A DNA stretch of 64,000 bases from Oscillospiraceae bacterium (GCA_003514385.1 DOQR01000002.1:124001-188000), one strand, 5' to 3'; shown: positions 29,080 through 36,812, counted from the stretch's first letter. Notes: generated from the sequence alone by a model not told the origin. Program-made: numbers and translations.

Positions 29080-29664
29080 TTATTTTTTGGCGGCAACGCT
29101 TTTCTGCATACTGTCAAGCTTAGCAAGAACGGCGGCGTACATATCGCATAGTGAAAGCGAAATGAAGTCGGCGGACTGCGAAAAATCGTTGTTGACCCAT
29201 TCCTCGATTGTGCCCAAGGAGCCCTTGACCATAAATGTGTATGTCGTGTTTAGGACCAGGTCGTCCAAGTCGGGGAATTTTTGCCGCCACTCGTTCGTTA
29301 TGTCCTGTCTGTTTATTTCGCAGCACTTGTCTAAAAACTGTTTGCTGCCGTATTTGCCGAACAGCGCGTCGCAAAACGAACGCTCGGCCTCCACGGTCTC
29401 TATTATTTTGTTTATCCGGGGGAAGTCGCTTTTTGTGTAGTTGCAGTTTCTCACGGCATCGCAGAGGCGCTCGTAGACAATGCCTTCTATTTGATCCAAA
29501 AGGTCGTAAACATCGGCATAGTGGGCATAGAAAGACCCTCTGTTGACGTTGGCTGCTTGGCAGAGTTCCGTTACCGAAATTTTGTCTATGGGCTTTTGCT
29601 TGAGCAGTGAAATGAAGCTCTCGCAAAGCAGCTGCTTTGTTATTAAAATGCGGCGGTTTTCCAT
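29080..29664 (-). CDS. TetR-family transcriptional regulator
   Basis: With ATG 29664 behind CGGAGG the protein has 194 residues: a TetR helix-turn-helix at about 25-50 (ISVTELCQAANVNRGSFYAHY) and a helical C-terminal ligand/dimer domain. It is divergent from two micropeptide genes, with a 12-bp-arm palindrome between them. By the usual logic of the family it represses itself and the peptide genes until a ligand is bound; this is inference. A longer frame upstream of 29664 runs through the operator and is not coding. Confidence 0.87.
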   Translation of the reverse strand: MENRRILITKQLLCESFISLLKQKPIDKISVTELCQAANVNRGSFYAHYADVYDLLDQIEGIVYERLCDAVRNCNYTKSDFPRINKIIETVEAERSFCDALFGKYGSKQFLDKCCEINRQDITNEWRQKFPDLDDLVLNTTYTFMVKGSLGTIEEWVNNDFSQSADFISLSLCDMYAAVLAKLDSMQKSVAAKK

Positions 29665-29687
29665 GAAATCTTGCCTCCGTAGGTTGT

Positions 29688-29721
29688 CAACTGAACAAAA
29701 AAGCCCCGATTTGTTCAGTTG
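29688..29721. promoter_or_regulatory. Palindromic operator for the TetR-family regulator
   Basis: CAACTGAACAAA and TTTGTTCAGTTG are exact inverted arms of 12 bases around a 10-base centre. The site lies 23 bases upstream of the regulator's start codon. Confidence 0.75.
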
Positions 29722-29738
29722 CGCACAAATCATAAATT

Positions 29739-29775
29739 TTTGTTGATTGACGCAACAAAGCGTAGAGATTATACT
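29739..29775 (+). promoter_or_regulatory. Promoter of the micropeptide operon with a second palindrome
   Basis: TTGACG (29747-29752) and TATACT (29770-29775) are 17 bases apart. A second inverted repeat, TTTGTTG and CAACAAA around ATTGACG (29739-29759), covers the -35 box and shares the TTTGTT core with the first operator, so the regulator could block this promoter directly. Confidence 0.75.
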
Positions 29776-29823
29776 ATAAATGCAGTTATAAGTCAATCTT
29801 ACAATGCGAAGGGAGGGGACGAA

Positions 29824-29940
29824 ATGGAAGTGGCATTGGAACTGTTGCTTAAGGCACTCGAGTGGTCTGGCAAGGCACTTTATTGGGTTACTATAGGCCC
29901 GATAATAGAGCTTATAAAGCTGATCTTCGGAATCGCTTAA
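29824..29940 (+). CDS. Hydrophobic 38-residue micropeptide
   Basis: The ATG lies eight bases behind GGGAGGGGAC. The peptide starts MEVALELLLKALEWSGKALY and ends in a hydrophobic stretch IIELIKLIFGIA. It has no signal peptide; the whole chain can form an amphipathic or membrane-lying helix with one Gly-Pro break. It is transcribed from the operator-controlled promoter at 29747-29775. No family is recognised. Possible roles are a leaderless membrane-active peptide, a small regulator of a membrane protein, or a toxin. Confidence that it is translated is fairly high because of the ribosome binding site and context. Confidence 0.68.
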   Translation: MEVALELLLKALEWSGKALYWVTIGPIIELIKLIFGIA

Positions 29941-29962
29941 ATTTAACGAGGAGGGAAAAGTA

Positions 29963-30049
29963 ATGGAGATCATCCAGAGAATTTTAGAAGCGTACTTTGA
30001 GTATGTAAGATTTATTCTTGAGCACCTTTTCTGGTTCATTCCGAAATAA
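29963..30049 (+). CDS. Amphipathic 28-residue micropeptide
   Basis: A strong GAGGAGGG site lies nine bases before the ATG. The peptide begins MEIIQRILEAYFEYVRFILE and ends with a Trp/Phe-rich hydrophobic tail. It lies 22 bases after the first micropeptide, in the same transcript, and a terminator follows 40 bases later. Both peptides start Met-Glu and have alternating charged and bulky hydrophobic positions, typical of surface-lying helices. The function is unknown. Confidence 0.68.
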   Translation: MEIIQRILEAYFEYVRFILEHLFWFIPK

Positions 30050-30088
30050 GAGGGACTGCATTTTAATGCAGAGCTGAAGAAAAATTCA

Positions 30089-30134
30089 AAGGTCATAATT
30101 CGAGCGGTTGCTGCGATTATGACCTTCTTTTTTT
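30089..30134. terminator. Terminator of the micropeptide operon
   Basis: AAGGTCATAAT and ATTATGACCTT form an 11-bp stem, followed by CTTTTTTTATTT. A separate small perfect hairpin (CTGCATT/AATGCAG, 30056-30071) precedes it. Confidence 0.88.
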
Positions 30135-30154
30135 ATTTGTTTTCCGCGCCGGAA

Positions 30155-31507
30155 TCAGTTTTTCGGGCTGCCCGCGGCCGCGCGCATCGTCATGACGACT
30201 GTAAAGGTGTCTCCCTTGTCGTCGGTCACAAGCCGTCCGCCGTATTTTTCGGCGGCGTCTCTGAGAATCCTCAATCCGTAGCCGTGCTCGCCCGTGCGGC
30301 TCTTTTTCTTGTCCTCATAGTCCGGAGCCACATTGTTTTCGCCGGTTATGTAGAGCATCCCGTCGCTCTCGTCTGTAAAGCTCTTTATCTTTACATATCT
30401 TTTCCCGTCGATTGCCTTCGCCGCGTTTATCGCGTTGTCGAAAATGTTGACGTAAGCCTTACATATATCTATTTCTTCTATGTCGAGAGTCTCCGGAACG
30501 CGCAGGTCAAAGTCGAAATCGATTTCGTTCTTTCTGCATTCAGCCGCCTTGTTCGAGGCTATCGCATTTACGAGCGTGTTTTGGCAGAAGCGCTCTATTT
30601 TTATGTCCGCAACCTCTGCTTTGAGCTGAGAGAGCATCTTCTTTGCGGACTCCTTATCGCTGTCCGTACCGTTCTCCATTATCTCGCAGGCGGTCTGTAC
30701 CATGTTGGCGAGGTCGTGACGTATCTTTCTCGCCTCAACGCTGTTTTGCTCGACATTCTTGTAGTATTCGAGGTTGACGCTGTTCTGATATTCCTGCATC
30801 TTCAGCGCCTCGCGCAGCTTTTCGTTCTGCGAAGAGCGGTTCATGACATAGAAAAGTATGACGTCCGCGGCGATACTGAAAATTGCGACGACGGCAAAAA
30901 CTATTATTGTTGTGCGATCGCGGTCTTTAAAAAGGGAGAGAGGGCTGTTTTCGCCCGCCCAATCGAAGTGATTTAACAGGATCATGCAGGTGTCGAGCAG
31001 CAGCATTTGACTCAGCGGAAAGATGATAAATGCAAGCATCGAAGTCGGTTTTATTGACCCGCCCTCAAGCTTTCGCTTTCTGAAATATGTAAACACAAGA
31101 AAAACCACTGTGTACACGAGCAGAAACGGCGTGAGAACCAGATTGGCCTCAGGGTCGTTGCTGCCTATTCCAAACAGATTTAACATCGAAGCCACAACGG
31201 CGGTGAAGCTGGATTCCAATGCAAAAATTGCTATCGACACAAATGCCTTCGTTCGGAACTTGTCCTTGTATAGCACCGCCGCGCAGATGAAATAATACGC
31301 GAGCGGAAGCAGAACCAGAAACGACGGGGCAACAAAGGTCACGAATTTCTGCGAGACAACCAAAAATACAAACGGAACGGTGGTTATCAAAAAGACAAGG
31401 TGTTTGTTAAATTTCGGTGTCAGGTTATACCAAAGAAAGCCGCCCTGAAGCAGAGCGAGCATTATGTTGTTGACATACCATAAAAATTCGTAAATAGATT
31501 CGGACAT
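30155..31507 (-). CDS. AgrC-like GHKL sensor histidine kinase
   Basis: The 450-residue protein has about six N-terminal membrane helices (to about 220), a coiled-coil linker, an H-box IRHDLANMVQ with the phosphorylatable His, and a GHKL ATPase with N-box NIFDNAINAAKAI and G-box GYGLRILRDAAEKYGG. This layout matches peptide-sensing kinases such as AgrC and ComD. No LytTR-type response regulator is next to it, which is unusual. ATG 31507 follows GGGAGGGG. It shares an operon with the HAD gene upstream and converges with the micropeptide operon. Confidence 0.87.
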   Translation of the reverse strand: MSESIYEFLWYVNNIMLALLQGGFLWYNLTPKFNKHLVFLITTVPFVFLVVSQKFVTFVAPSFLVLLPLAYYFICAAVLYKDKFRTKAFVSIAIFALESSFTAVVASMLNLFGIGSNDPEANLVLTPFLLVYTVVFLVFTYFRKRKLEGGSIKPTSMLAFIIFPLSQMLLLDTCMILLNHFDWAGENSPLSLFKDRDRTTIIVFAVVAIFSIAADVILFYVMNRSSQNEKLREALKMQEYQNSVNLEYYKNVEQNSVEARKIRHDLANMVQTACEIMENGTDSDKESAKKMLSQLKAEVADIKIERFCQNTLVNAIASNKAAECRKNEIDFDFDLRVPETLDIEEIDICKAYVNIFDNAINAAKAIDGKRYVKIKSFTDESDGMLYITGENNVAPDYEDKKKSRTGEHGYGLRILRDAAEKYGGRLVTDDKGDTFTVVMTMRAAAGSPKN

Positions 31508-31530
31508 TGTTTCCCCTCCCACAAAATCCG

Positions 31531-32178
31531 TTATTCCATAATACCTAATATATCCTCCGCGCGGTCGGCAATATAATCCGCGCCACCGTCAACGAGCACC
31601 TTTCTGTCGCGGAACCCCCACGACACGCCGATGCACGGCAATCTTGAGTTTCTCGCCGTCACAACATCGACCTCGGAATCGCCGGAATAGACTGTCTCGG
31701 CAGGATTCGCGCCGAGCAGCTTCATCGCGTATAAAACGCCGTCGGGAGCGGGCTTTTTCTGTCTGTCCTCCGTCTGACCGACTGCGGCGTCAACGAGTTC
31801 GCCGAAGTAGTCCTCGCACAGCCCGACAACGGCGGGCTCGAATTTGTTCGAGACTACCGCTATCTTGACTCCGAGAGCTCGCAATTTTTTCAGCAGCTCC
31901 ATTATCCCCGGGTAGGGTGCGGTTTTGTTGGTCATATTATTTTTGTAGTGCGCCTTGAAAACGGTGAGACAGTCGGCTTCGTTCTTTTCGTCCGTGCCCT
32001 CGGGCACTGCGAGATGAATGAGCCTCGCCACGCCGTTGCCGACAAATCTTCTGACCTCGTCCGTTGTGCGCTCGGGAAAGCCGAATCGGCGCAGGGCAAA
32101 ATTCGTGCTGTCCCGAAGATCGTCGAGCGTGTTCAGCAGAGTTCCGTCAAGGTCAAATATAATATAATTGTATTTCAT
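31531..32178 (-). CDS. HAD-superfamily phosphatase, phosphoglycolate phosphatase-like
   Basis: The 215-residue protein has motif I FDLDGTLLNT, a helical cap, motif II VVSNK, the conserved Lys in RQKKPAPDG and motif III YSGDSEVDVVTA. This is the Gph/PpaX branch, which removes phosphate from small metabolites such as 2-phosphoglycolate or pyrophosphate. The substrate is not certain. ATG 32178 follows GGGAG; an upstream in-frame ATG adds a charged leader and was not chosen. The kinase gene follows after 23 bases. Confidence 0.87.
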   Translation of the reverse strand: MKYNYIIFDLDGTLLNTLDDLRDSTNFALRRFGFPERTTDEVRRFVGNGVARLIHLAVPEGTDEKNEADCLTVFKAHYKNNMTNKTAPYPGIMELLKKLRALGVKIAVVSNKFEPAVVGLCEDYFGELVDAAVGQTEDRQKKPAPDGVLYAMKLLGANPAETVYSGDSEVDVVTARNSRLPCIGVSWGFRDRKVLVDGGADYIADRAEDILGIME

Positions 32179-32220
32179 GTCATAACTCCCGGATTTTTGC
32201 TTTTTTTCTGTCGTATTCTT

Positions 32221-32248
32221 ATTATATCGCAAATCTCGCGTATGTCAA
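32221..32248 (-). promoter_or_regulatory. Promoter of the HAD-kinase operon
   Basis: On the minus strand TTGACA and TATAAT are separated by 16 bases. The spacer contains one copy of a direct repeat (TCGCAAATCT on plus, 32227-32236) whose second copy lies exactly 32 bases upstream (32259-32268). Confidence 0.78.
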
Positions 32249-32313
32249 TGTGAGTATGTCGCAAATCTTGCCAATGTAGATGCGAAGTTCACAAAGTGTT
32301 TACAAATAAATTG

Positions 32314-32342
32314 TTGACAAAATCTGCATGTAGTTGTATAGT
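32314..32342 (+). promoter_or_regulatory. SigA-type promoter of the hrcA operon
   Basis: TTGACA (32314-32319) and TATAGT (32337-32342) are separated by 17 bases, with the CIRCE operator starting 12 bases after the -10 box. Confidence 0.88.
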
Positions 32343-32354
32343 ATGAATTGTAAG

Positions 32355-32381
32355 TTAGCACTCGGACATCGAGAGTGCTAA
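32355..32381. promoter_or_regulatory. CIRCE operator, binding site of HrcA
   Basis: TTAGCACTC, nine bases, GAGTGCTAA: an exact match to the CIRCE consensus, at the expected place just after the promoter. HrcA binds here and represses the heat-shock operon at low temperature. Confidence 0.97.
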
Positions 32382-32406
32382 CGAACAAAACGAAAGGCAG
32401 AGACAA

Positions 32407-33432
32407 ATGGAACTCAGCGAGAGAAAAGAGAAGATCCTTGCAGCCGTTGTCGAGCAGTATATAAAGACCGGCGAGCCCGTTGGCTCAAAGGCTCTGCTTG
32501 ATTCTCTTGATATGTCCGTTTCCTCCGCCACCGTGCGAAATGAGATGGCGGATCTCGGTTATCTCGGGCTGCTCGATCAGCCGCACACCTCGGCAGGGCG
32601 TGTCCCCACCGGCGAGGGCTATCGATATTATGTCGATAACCTCGTTCCCGAGAGCGAGCTCAGCGAGGAATCGCGCAGGCTTATCGACGCGGGTATCGGC
32701 AATGCGAACGGCGACCCCGAAAGCCTCCTGAGGCACGCGGGCGAAGCGCTCGCTTATCTCACACAGTGCGCCGCCGTTATGACGACGCCGTCTGGCGAGA
32801 ATACAAAGATAAAGCGCGTCGAATTGGTTCCGATTTCACCGCACACCGCGATGATAGTGCTCTTGGCGAGCAACGGTATCCTCAGAAGCAAGCTGTTCAG
32901 GCTTGACTCCGCGATAGACACGACAATCTGCGAAACATTTTACAATGTCGCGCAGGCGATGCTTATCGGCGTGCCGGTCAGCAGCCTGACCCCCGCTTAT
33001 CTCCAGTCGATAGCGGCGCGGCTCGGAATGGAGTCACTTGCGATGTTCCCGATGCTCTCGGCAGTCGCCGAGCTTTCGCAGAACGCCGCTCAGCCGCACG
33101 TCTTTCTCTCCGGTCAGTCGAATCTGCTGCACCACAGAGAGTATGCAGGCAGAGCATACGAGCTGCTCGAGTTTTTGAGCCGCGGAGCTCCGCTGCGAAC
33201 CCTCGCGGACAGCATGAAGGGCGAGCTTGAGATAAGAATCGGTAGAGAGAACGGCTTCGTTCAGCTCGACAATTCGAGCGTTATTCTCGCGCGGTACACC
33301 GTCGGCGAGGACAGCAGCGGTTCGATAGGCATTATCGGACCGACAAGAATGGACTACCGCAGACTGGTTCCCGGTCTTAAATATATTTCTCAGTGCATCA
33401 GCAAAACGATGGAAAAAGCACTTGAAGAATAA
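32407..33432 (+). CDS. hrcA: Heat-inducible transcription repressor
   Basis: The 341-residue protein starts with a winged helix (ERKEKILAAVVEQYIKTGEPVGSKAL, SSATVRNEMADLG, PHTSAGRVPT) and continues with the HrcA dimer domain. It binds CIRCE, here its own operator, so the operon is self-regulated; GroEL usually keeps HrcA active. It opens the operon with grpE and dnaK and has AAAGGCAG upstream of ATG. Confidence 0.96.
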   Translation: MELSERKEKILAAVVEQYIKTGEPVGSKALLDSLDMSVSSATVRNEMADLGYLGLLDQPHTSAGRVPTGEGYRYYVDNLVPESELSEESRRLIDAGIGNANGDPESLLRHAGEALAYLTQCAAVMTTPSGENTKIKRVELVPISPHTAMIVLLASNGILRSKLFRLDSAIDTTICETFYNVAQAMLIGVPVSSLTPAYLQSIAARLGMESLAMFPMLSAVAELSQNAAQPHVFLSGQSNLLHHREYAGRAYELLEFLSRGAPLRTLADSMKGELEIRIGRENGFVQLDNSSVILARYTVGEDSSGSIGIIGPTRMDYRRLVPGLKYISQCISKTMEKALEE

Positions 33433-33451
33433 CGAAAGGAATGTAACACCA

Positions 33452-34027
33452 ATGAGCGAGAGCACGAAAAAGCCCGAGCAGGTGGAGGAGAACACCACCC
33501 CCGAGACCGCTCCGGCAGAGGACACAAAGAAGGCTGAAAAGAAAGCCTCGAAGTCCTCGAAGAAAGACCGCATAGCCGAGCTCGAAAAAGAGCTCGAAAA
33601 GGCTCAGCAGTCACTCAAGGAGAGCGCCGACAACTTCCTGCGCCTCGCGGCGGAATATGATAACTTCCGCAAGCGTTCGCTGCGCGAGAAGGACGACATA
33701 AAAATCCGCTCGAAAACGGATGTCGTCGAGAAGCTTCTCCCGGTCATAGATAATTTTGAACGCGCGGCGATGAACGCTGAGGCGGATGCCGACAGCTACC
33801 GCAAGGGAGTCGAGCAGATATACAGGCAGTTCGGCGATATTCTCAAAGCGCTCGACATTGAGGCGTTCGGCGCCGAGGGCGACGCATTCGACCCGAACAT
33901 CCACTCGGCCGTCATGCACGTTGAGGACGAGAGCGTCGGCGAGAATATTATCGTCAAAGTGTTCACAAAGGGCTATAAGCTCGGCGACACGGTCATAAGA
34001 CCCGCAGTCGTTCAGGTTGCCAACTGA
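33452..34027 (+). CDS. grpE: Nucleotide exchange factor for DnaK
   Basis: The 191-residue protein has an acidic, Lys/Pro-rich N-terminal tail, a long coiled coil (KKDRIAELEKELEKAQQSL, then NFLRLAAEYDNFRKR) and the C-terminal beta domain with DPNIHSAVMHVED and KGYKLGDTVIRPAVVQVAN. It removes ADP from DnaK. ATG 33452 follows CGAAAGGA. Confidence 0.95.
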   Translation: MSESTKKPEQVEENTTPETAPAEDTKKAEKKASKSSKKDRIAELEKELEKAQQSLKESADNFLRLAAEYDNFRKRSLREKDDIKIRSKTDVVEKLLPVIDNFERAAMNAEADADSYRKGVEQIYRQFGDILKALDIEAFGAEGDAFDPNIHSAVMHVEDESVGENIIVKVFTKGYKLGDTVIRPAVVQVAN

Positions 34028-34087
34028 TGCCGCAAGGCATTTTTGGAATATAAATTAAACAATTCATTACTTCGGAGGTAATTTATT

Positions 34088-35926
34088 ATGTCAAAGGTTA
34101 TAGGTATTGACTTAGGTACAACAAATTCATGTGTAGCAGTTATCGAGGGCGGCGAGCCCGTCGTTATCCCCAACGCCGAGGGCGCAAGAACCACGCCTTC
34201 CGTCGTCGCATTCGGCAAGACCGGCGAGAGACTTGTCGGCCAGGTCGCAAAGCGTCAGGCTATCACAAATCCCGACAGAACCGTCTCCTCCATCAAGAGA
34301 CAGATGGGTTCCGACTACAAAGTTAAGATTGATGACAAGAAGTACACCCCTCAGGAGATTTCCGCAATGATCCTGCAGAAGCTCAAAACCGACGCAGAGT
34401 CTTATCTCGGCGAGAAGGTCACCGAGGCTGTTATCACCGTTCCCGCTTACTTCACCGACTCCCAGCGTCAGGCTACAAAGGATGCCGGTAAGATAGCAGG
34501 CCTTGAGGTCAAGAGAATAATCAACGAGCCCACAGCGGCGGCTCTTGCTTACGGTATCGATAAAGAGAACGATCAGAAGGTCATGGTTTATGACCTCGGC
34601 GGCGGCACATTCGATGTCTCCATCATCGAGATGGGCGATGGCGTTCAGGAAGTTCTTGCAACTGCCGGTAACAACCGCCTCGGCGGCGACGATTTCGACC
34701 AGAGAGTTATCGACTGGATCGCCGACGAGTTCAAGAAGAGCGAGGGCGTTGACCTTCGCGGCGACAAGATGGCTATGCAGAGACTGAAAGAGGCTGCCGA
34801 GAAAGCGAAGATCGAGCTTTCCAATGTCACCACTTCCACCATCAACCTGCCCTTCATCGGCATGAATTCGGACGGCACTCCGCTCAACCTTGAGATGACC
34901 CTCACCAGAGCTAAGTTCAACGAACTGACCGCAGACCTCGTTGAAGCGACAATGGGTCCTGTTCGCCAGGCTATCTCGGACTCCGGTCTCAAGACTTCCG
35001 ATCTTCACAAGATCCTTATGGTCGGCGGCTCGTCCCGTATCCCCGCTGTTCAGGAAGCTGTTAAGAAGTACACCGGCGTCGAGCCCTTCAAGGGCATCAA
35101 CCCCGATGAGTGCGTCGCTATCGGTGCTGCTATCCAGGGCGGCGTCCTTGCAGGCGATGTCAAGGGACTGCTTCTTCTTGATGTTACCCCGCTGTCACTC
35201 GGCATCGAGACCATGGGCGGCATAAACACCAAGATCATCGACAGAAACACCACAATCCCTGTCAAGAAGAGCCAGATCTTCTCGACCGCAGTTGATAATC
35301 AGCCCTCAGTTGAAGTCCATGTCCTCCAGGGCGAGAGAGACTTCGCTAAGGATAACAAGACCCTCGGCGTGTTCCACCTCGACGGCATCATGCCCGCGCG
35401 CAGAGGCGTGCCGCAGATCGAAGTTACCTTCGATATCGATGCAAACGGCATAGTCCATGTTTCCGCAAAGGATCTGGGCACCGGCAAGGAGCAGTCGATC
35501 TCCATCACCTCTTCGTCCAACATGTCCAAGGAGGATATCCAGAAGGCTGTTGACGAGGCTGAGAAGTTCGCTGAGGAAGACAAGAAGCGCCGCGAGGAAG
35601 TTGATATCAGAAACGGCGCAGACCAGATGGTCTATCAGTGCGAGAAGCTCGTCAGCGAGGACGGCGACAAGTTCTCCGAGGACGACAAGAAGGACATCAA
35701 CGACAAGGTCGATGCCCTTAAAGAAGCCCTCAAGGGCGAGGATATCAACCTCATCAAGTCCCGCCAGGAGGAGCTCACCGCTAAGTTCTATGAGATCTCC
35801 GAGAAGGTCTACAAGGCAGCAGCCGAGCAGGCTCAGGCTCAGCAGGGCGCCGACGGCGCTCAGCCCGGCAATGATGCGGGATACACTGAGGCGAATTATA
35901 CCGACGTCCCCGAAGACAACGACTAA
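34088..35926 (+). CDS. dnaK: Chaperone DnaK (Hsp70)
   Basis: The 612-residue protein begins [20 protein letters not shown] and has the complete ATPase domain ([27 protein letters not shown]), the linker and peptide-binding beta domain ([13 protein letters not shown]), and a helical lid ending in a Gly/Ala/Gln-rich tail. A strong CGGAGGT site precedes it. It is the last gene before an array of repeats and a RAYT gene that separate it from dnaJ. Confidence 0.97.
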   Translation: MSKVIGIDLGTTNSCVAVIEGGEPVVIPNAEGARTTPSVVAFGKTGERLVGQVAKRQAITNPDRTVSSIKRQMGSDYKVKIDDKKYTPQEISAMILQKLKTDAESYLGEKVTEAVITVPAYFTDSQRQATKDAGKIAGLEVKRIINEPTAAALAYGIDKENDQKVMVYDLGGGTFDVSIIEMGDGVQEVLATAGNNRLGGDDFDQRVIDWIADEFKKSEGVDLRGDKMAMQRLKEAAEKAKIELSNVTTSTINLPFIGMNSDGTPLNLEMTLTRAKFNELTADLVEATMGPVRQAISDSGLKTSDLHKILMVGGSSRIPAVQEAVKKYTGVEPFKGINPDECVAIGAAIQGGVLAGDVKGLLLLDVTPLSLGIETMGGINTKIIDRNTTIPVKKSQIFSTAVDNQPSVEVHVLQGERDFAKDNKTLGVFHLDGIMPARRGVPQIEVTFDIDANGIVHVSAKDLGTGKEQSISITSSSNMSKEDIQKAVDEAEKFAEEDKKRREEVDIRNGADQMVYQCEKLVSEDGDKFSEDDKKDINDKVDALKEALKGEDINLIKSRQEELTAKFYEISEKVYKAAAEQAQAQQGADGAQPGNDAGYTEANYTDVPEDND

Positions 35927-36281
35927 GTCGGCAATGCGTAATTTCGCGCGATACGGCGTTGTGAGAACCTGAGAACTTGGTCACGTACCGACGTACGCTC
36001 CCGCGTTCTCAGAACCTCACGCCTTGTCTCGCACAAAATTCCGCTATTGCCTGCCTTTCGCAGGAATTGACAGCCGGCAATGCATAATTTCGCGCGATAC
36101 TGCGTTGTGAGAACCATGCCCGTTCGGTCACGTACCAACGTACGCTCCCGCGTTCTCAGAACCTCACGCCTTGTCTCGCACAAAATTCCGTGATTGCCTG
36201 CCTTTCGCAGGAATTGACAGTCGGCAATGCGTAATTCTGCGTGATACTGCGTTGTGAGAACCATGCCCGTTCGGTCACCGC
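35927..36281. repeat. Tandem array of a long-hairpin element of about 147 bases
   Basis: Three copies start at 35927, 36073 and 36220; the first two are 146 and 147 bases long, the third is cut short at about 36281. Each begins CGGCAATGCGTAATT (variants) and contains GTTGTGAGAACC, later GTTCTCAGAACCTCACG, CTTGTCTCGCACAAAATTCC and GCCTGCCTTTCGCAGG. The first half is an imperfect inverted copy of the second half around CGTACCNACGTACG, so each unit can fold into a long hairpin. No convincing coding frame is present. Confidence 0.85.
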
Positions 36282-36307
36282 TGTAGGGGCGGATATCATC
36301 CGCCCGT
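36282..36307 (+). repeat. REP-like palindrome directly before the RAYT gene
   Basis: TGTAGGGGCGGAT, ATC, ATCCGCCCG: a GTAGGG head followed by a perfect hairpin. It ends just four bases before the first ATG of the RAYT gene. Related copies: 36595, 49497, 49684, 49816, 49872 and 61716. Confidence 0.82.
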
Positions 36308-36310
36308 GAT

Positions 36311-36796
36311 ATGATGATGCCTATGGACACGACGAAACCGTCGAGAAAGAAGATTCGCCTTGTTGGATATGACTATTCTTCAAGCGGCGCTTATTTCATA
36401 ACGATTTGTACCGTGGATAGAAAGCCGTTGCTATGGAAACGCTCCGATGCGGATTTCGGGCTTTCTCGCTGCGGCGAAACGGTGAAAACTGCAATTGAGT
36501 CAATCGGAAAACACTATGAATGTGTTGCGGTAGACAAATATTGCATTATGCCGAACCATGTTCATCTGATTCTTACAATTACCGCCGATGAGTGCGGGCG
36601 GATGATATCCGCCCCTACGGTGTCGAATGTTGTGGGCTCGATGAAGCGGTGGGTCTCAAAAGAACTCGGCGTGTCGATTTGGCAGAAATCATTCTTTGAC
36701 CGCGTGATACGCGGCGAAAAAGACTATTTAGAAATTTGGCAATACATTGATGAAAATCCGTTAAAATGGGTTTCGGATGAATTGTATATTGGGTAA
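36311..36796 (+). CDS. REP-associated tyrosine transposase (RAYT), Y1/IS200-like
   Basis: The 161-residue protein has the RAYT features: SGAYFITICTVDRKPL near the start, the HUH metal motif in IMPNHVHLIL, and the C-terminal WQKSFFDRVIRG with Tyr in KDYLEIWQYIDENPLKW. Such enzymes cut and join single-stranded DNA at REP hairpins. A REP-like palindrome lies just upstream and a second lies inside the reading frame (36595-36619, encoding roughly CGRMISAPT), which keeps the frame open. The ribosome binding site is weak and three ATG codons in a row make the start uncertain. It sits between dnaK and dnaJ, splitting the usual operon. Confidence 0.85.
   Translation: MMMPMDTTKPSRKKIRLVGYDYSSSGAYFITICTVDRKPLLWKRSDADFGLSRCGETVKTAIESIGKHYECVAVDKYCIMPNHVHLILTITADECGRMISAPTVSNVVGSMKRWVSKELGVSIWQKSFFDRVIRGEKDYLEIWQYIDENPLKWVSDELYIG
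36595..36619 (-). repeat. REP-like palindrome inside the RAYT gene
   Basis: The inverse orientation of the element at 36282: CGGGCGGAT, GAT, ATCCGCCCCTACG. The reading frame stays open through it, so the element is translated as an extra loop. Confidence 0.8.
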
Positions 36797-36812
36797 AAAG
36801 GAGTAATTTCCC

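Noticed and set aside
29665..30096. N-terminal extension of the TetR-family protein to 338 codons
   Set aside because: It would read through the operator, promoter and both micropeptide genes; the ATG at 29664 has a strong GGAGG site and the correct family start.
35927..36281. CRISPR array
   Set aside because: The units are 147 bases, without short repeats and unique spacers, and there are no cas genes.
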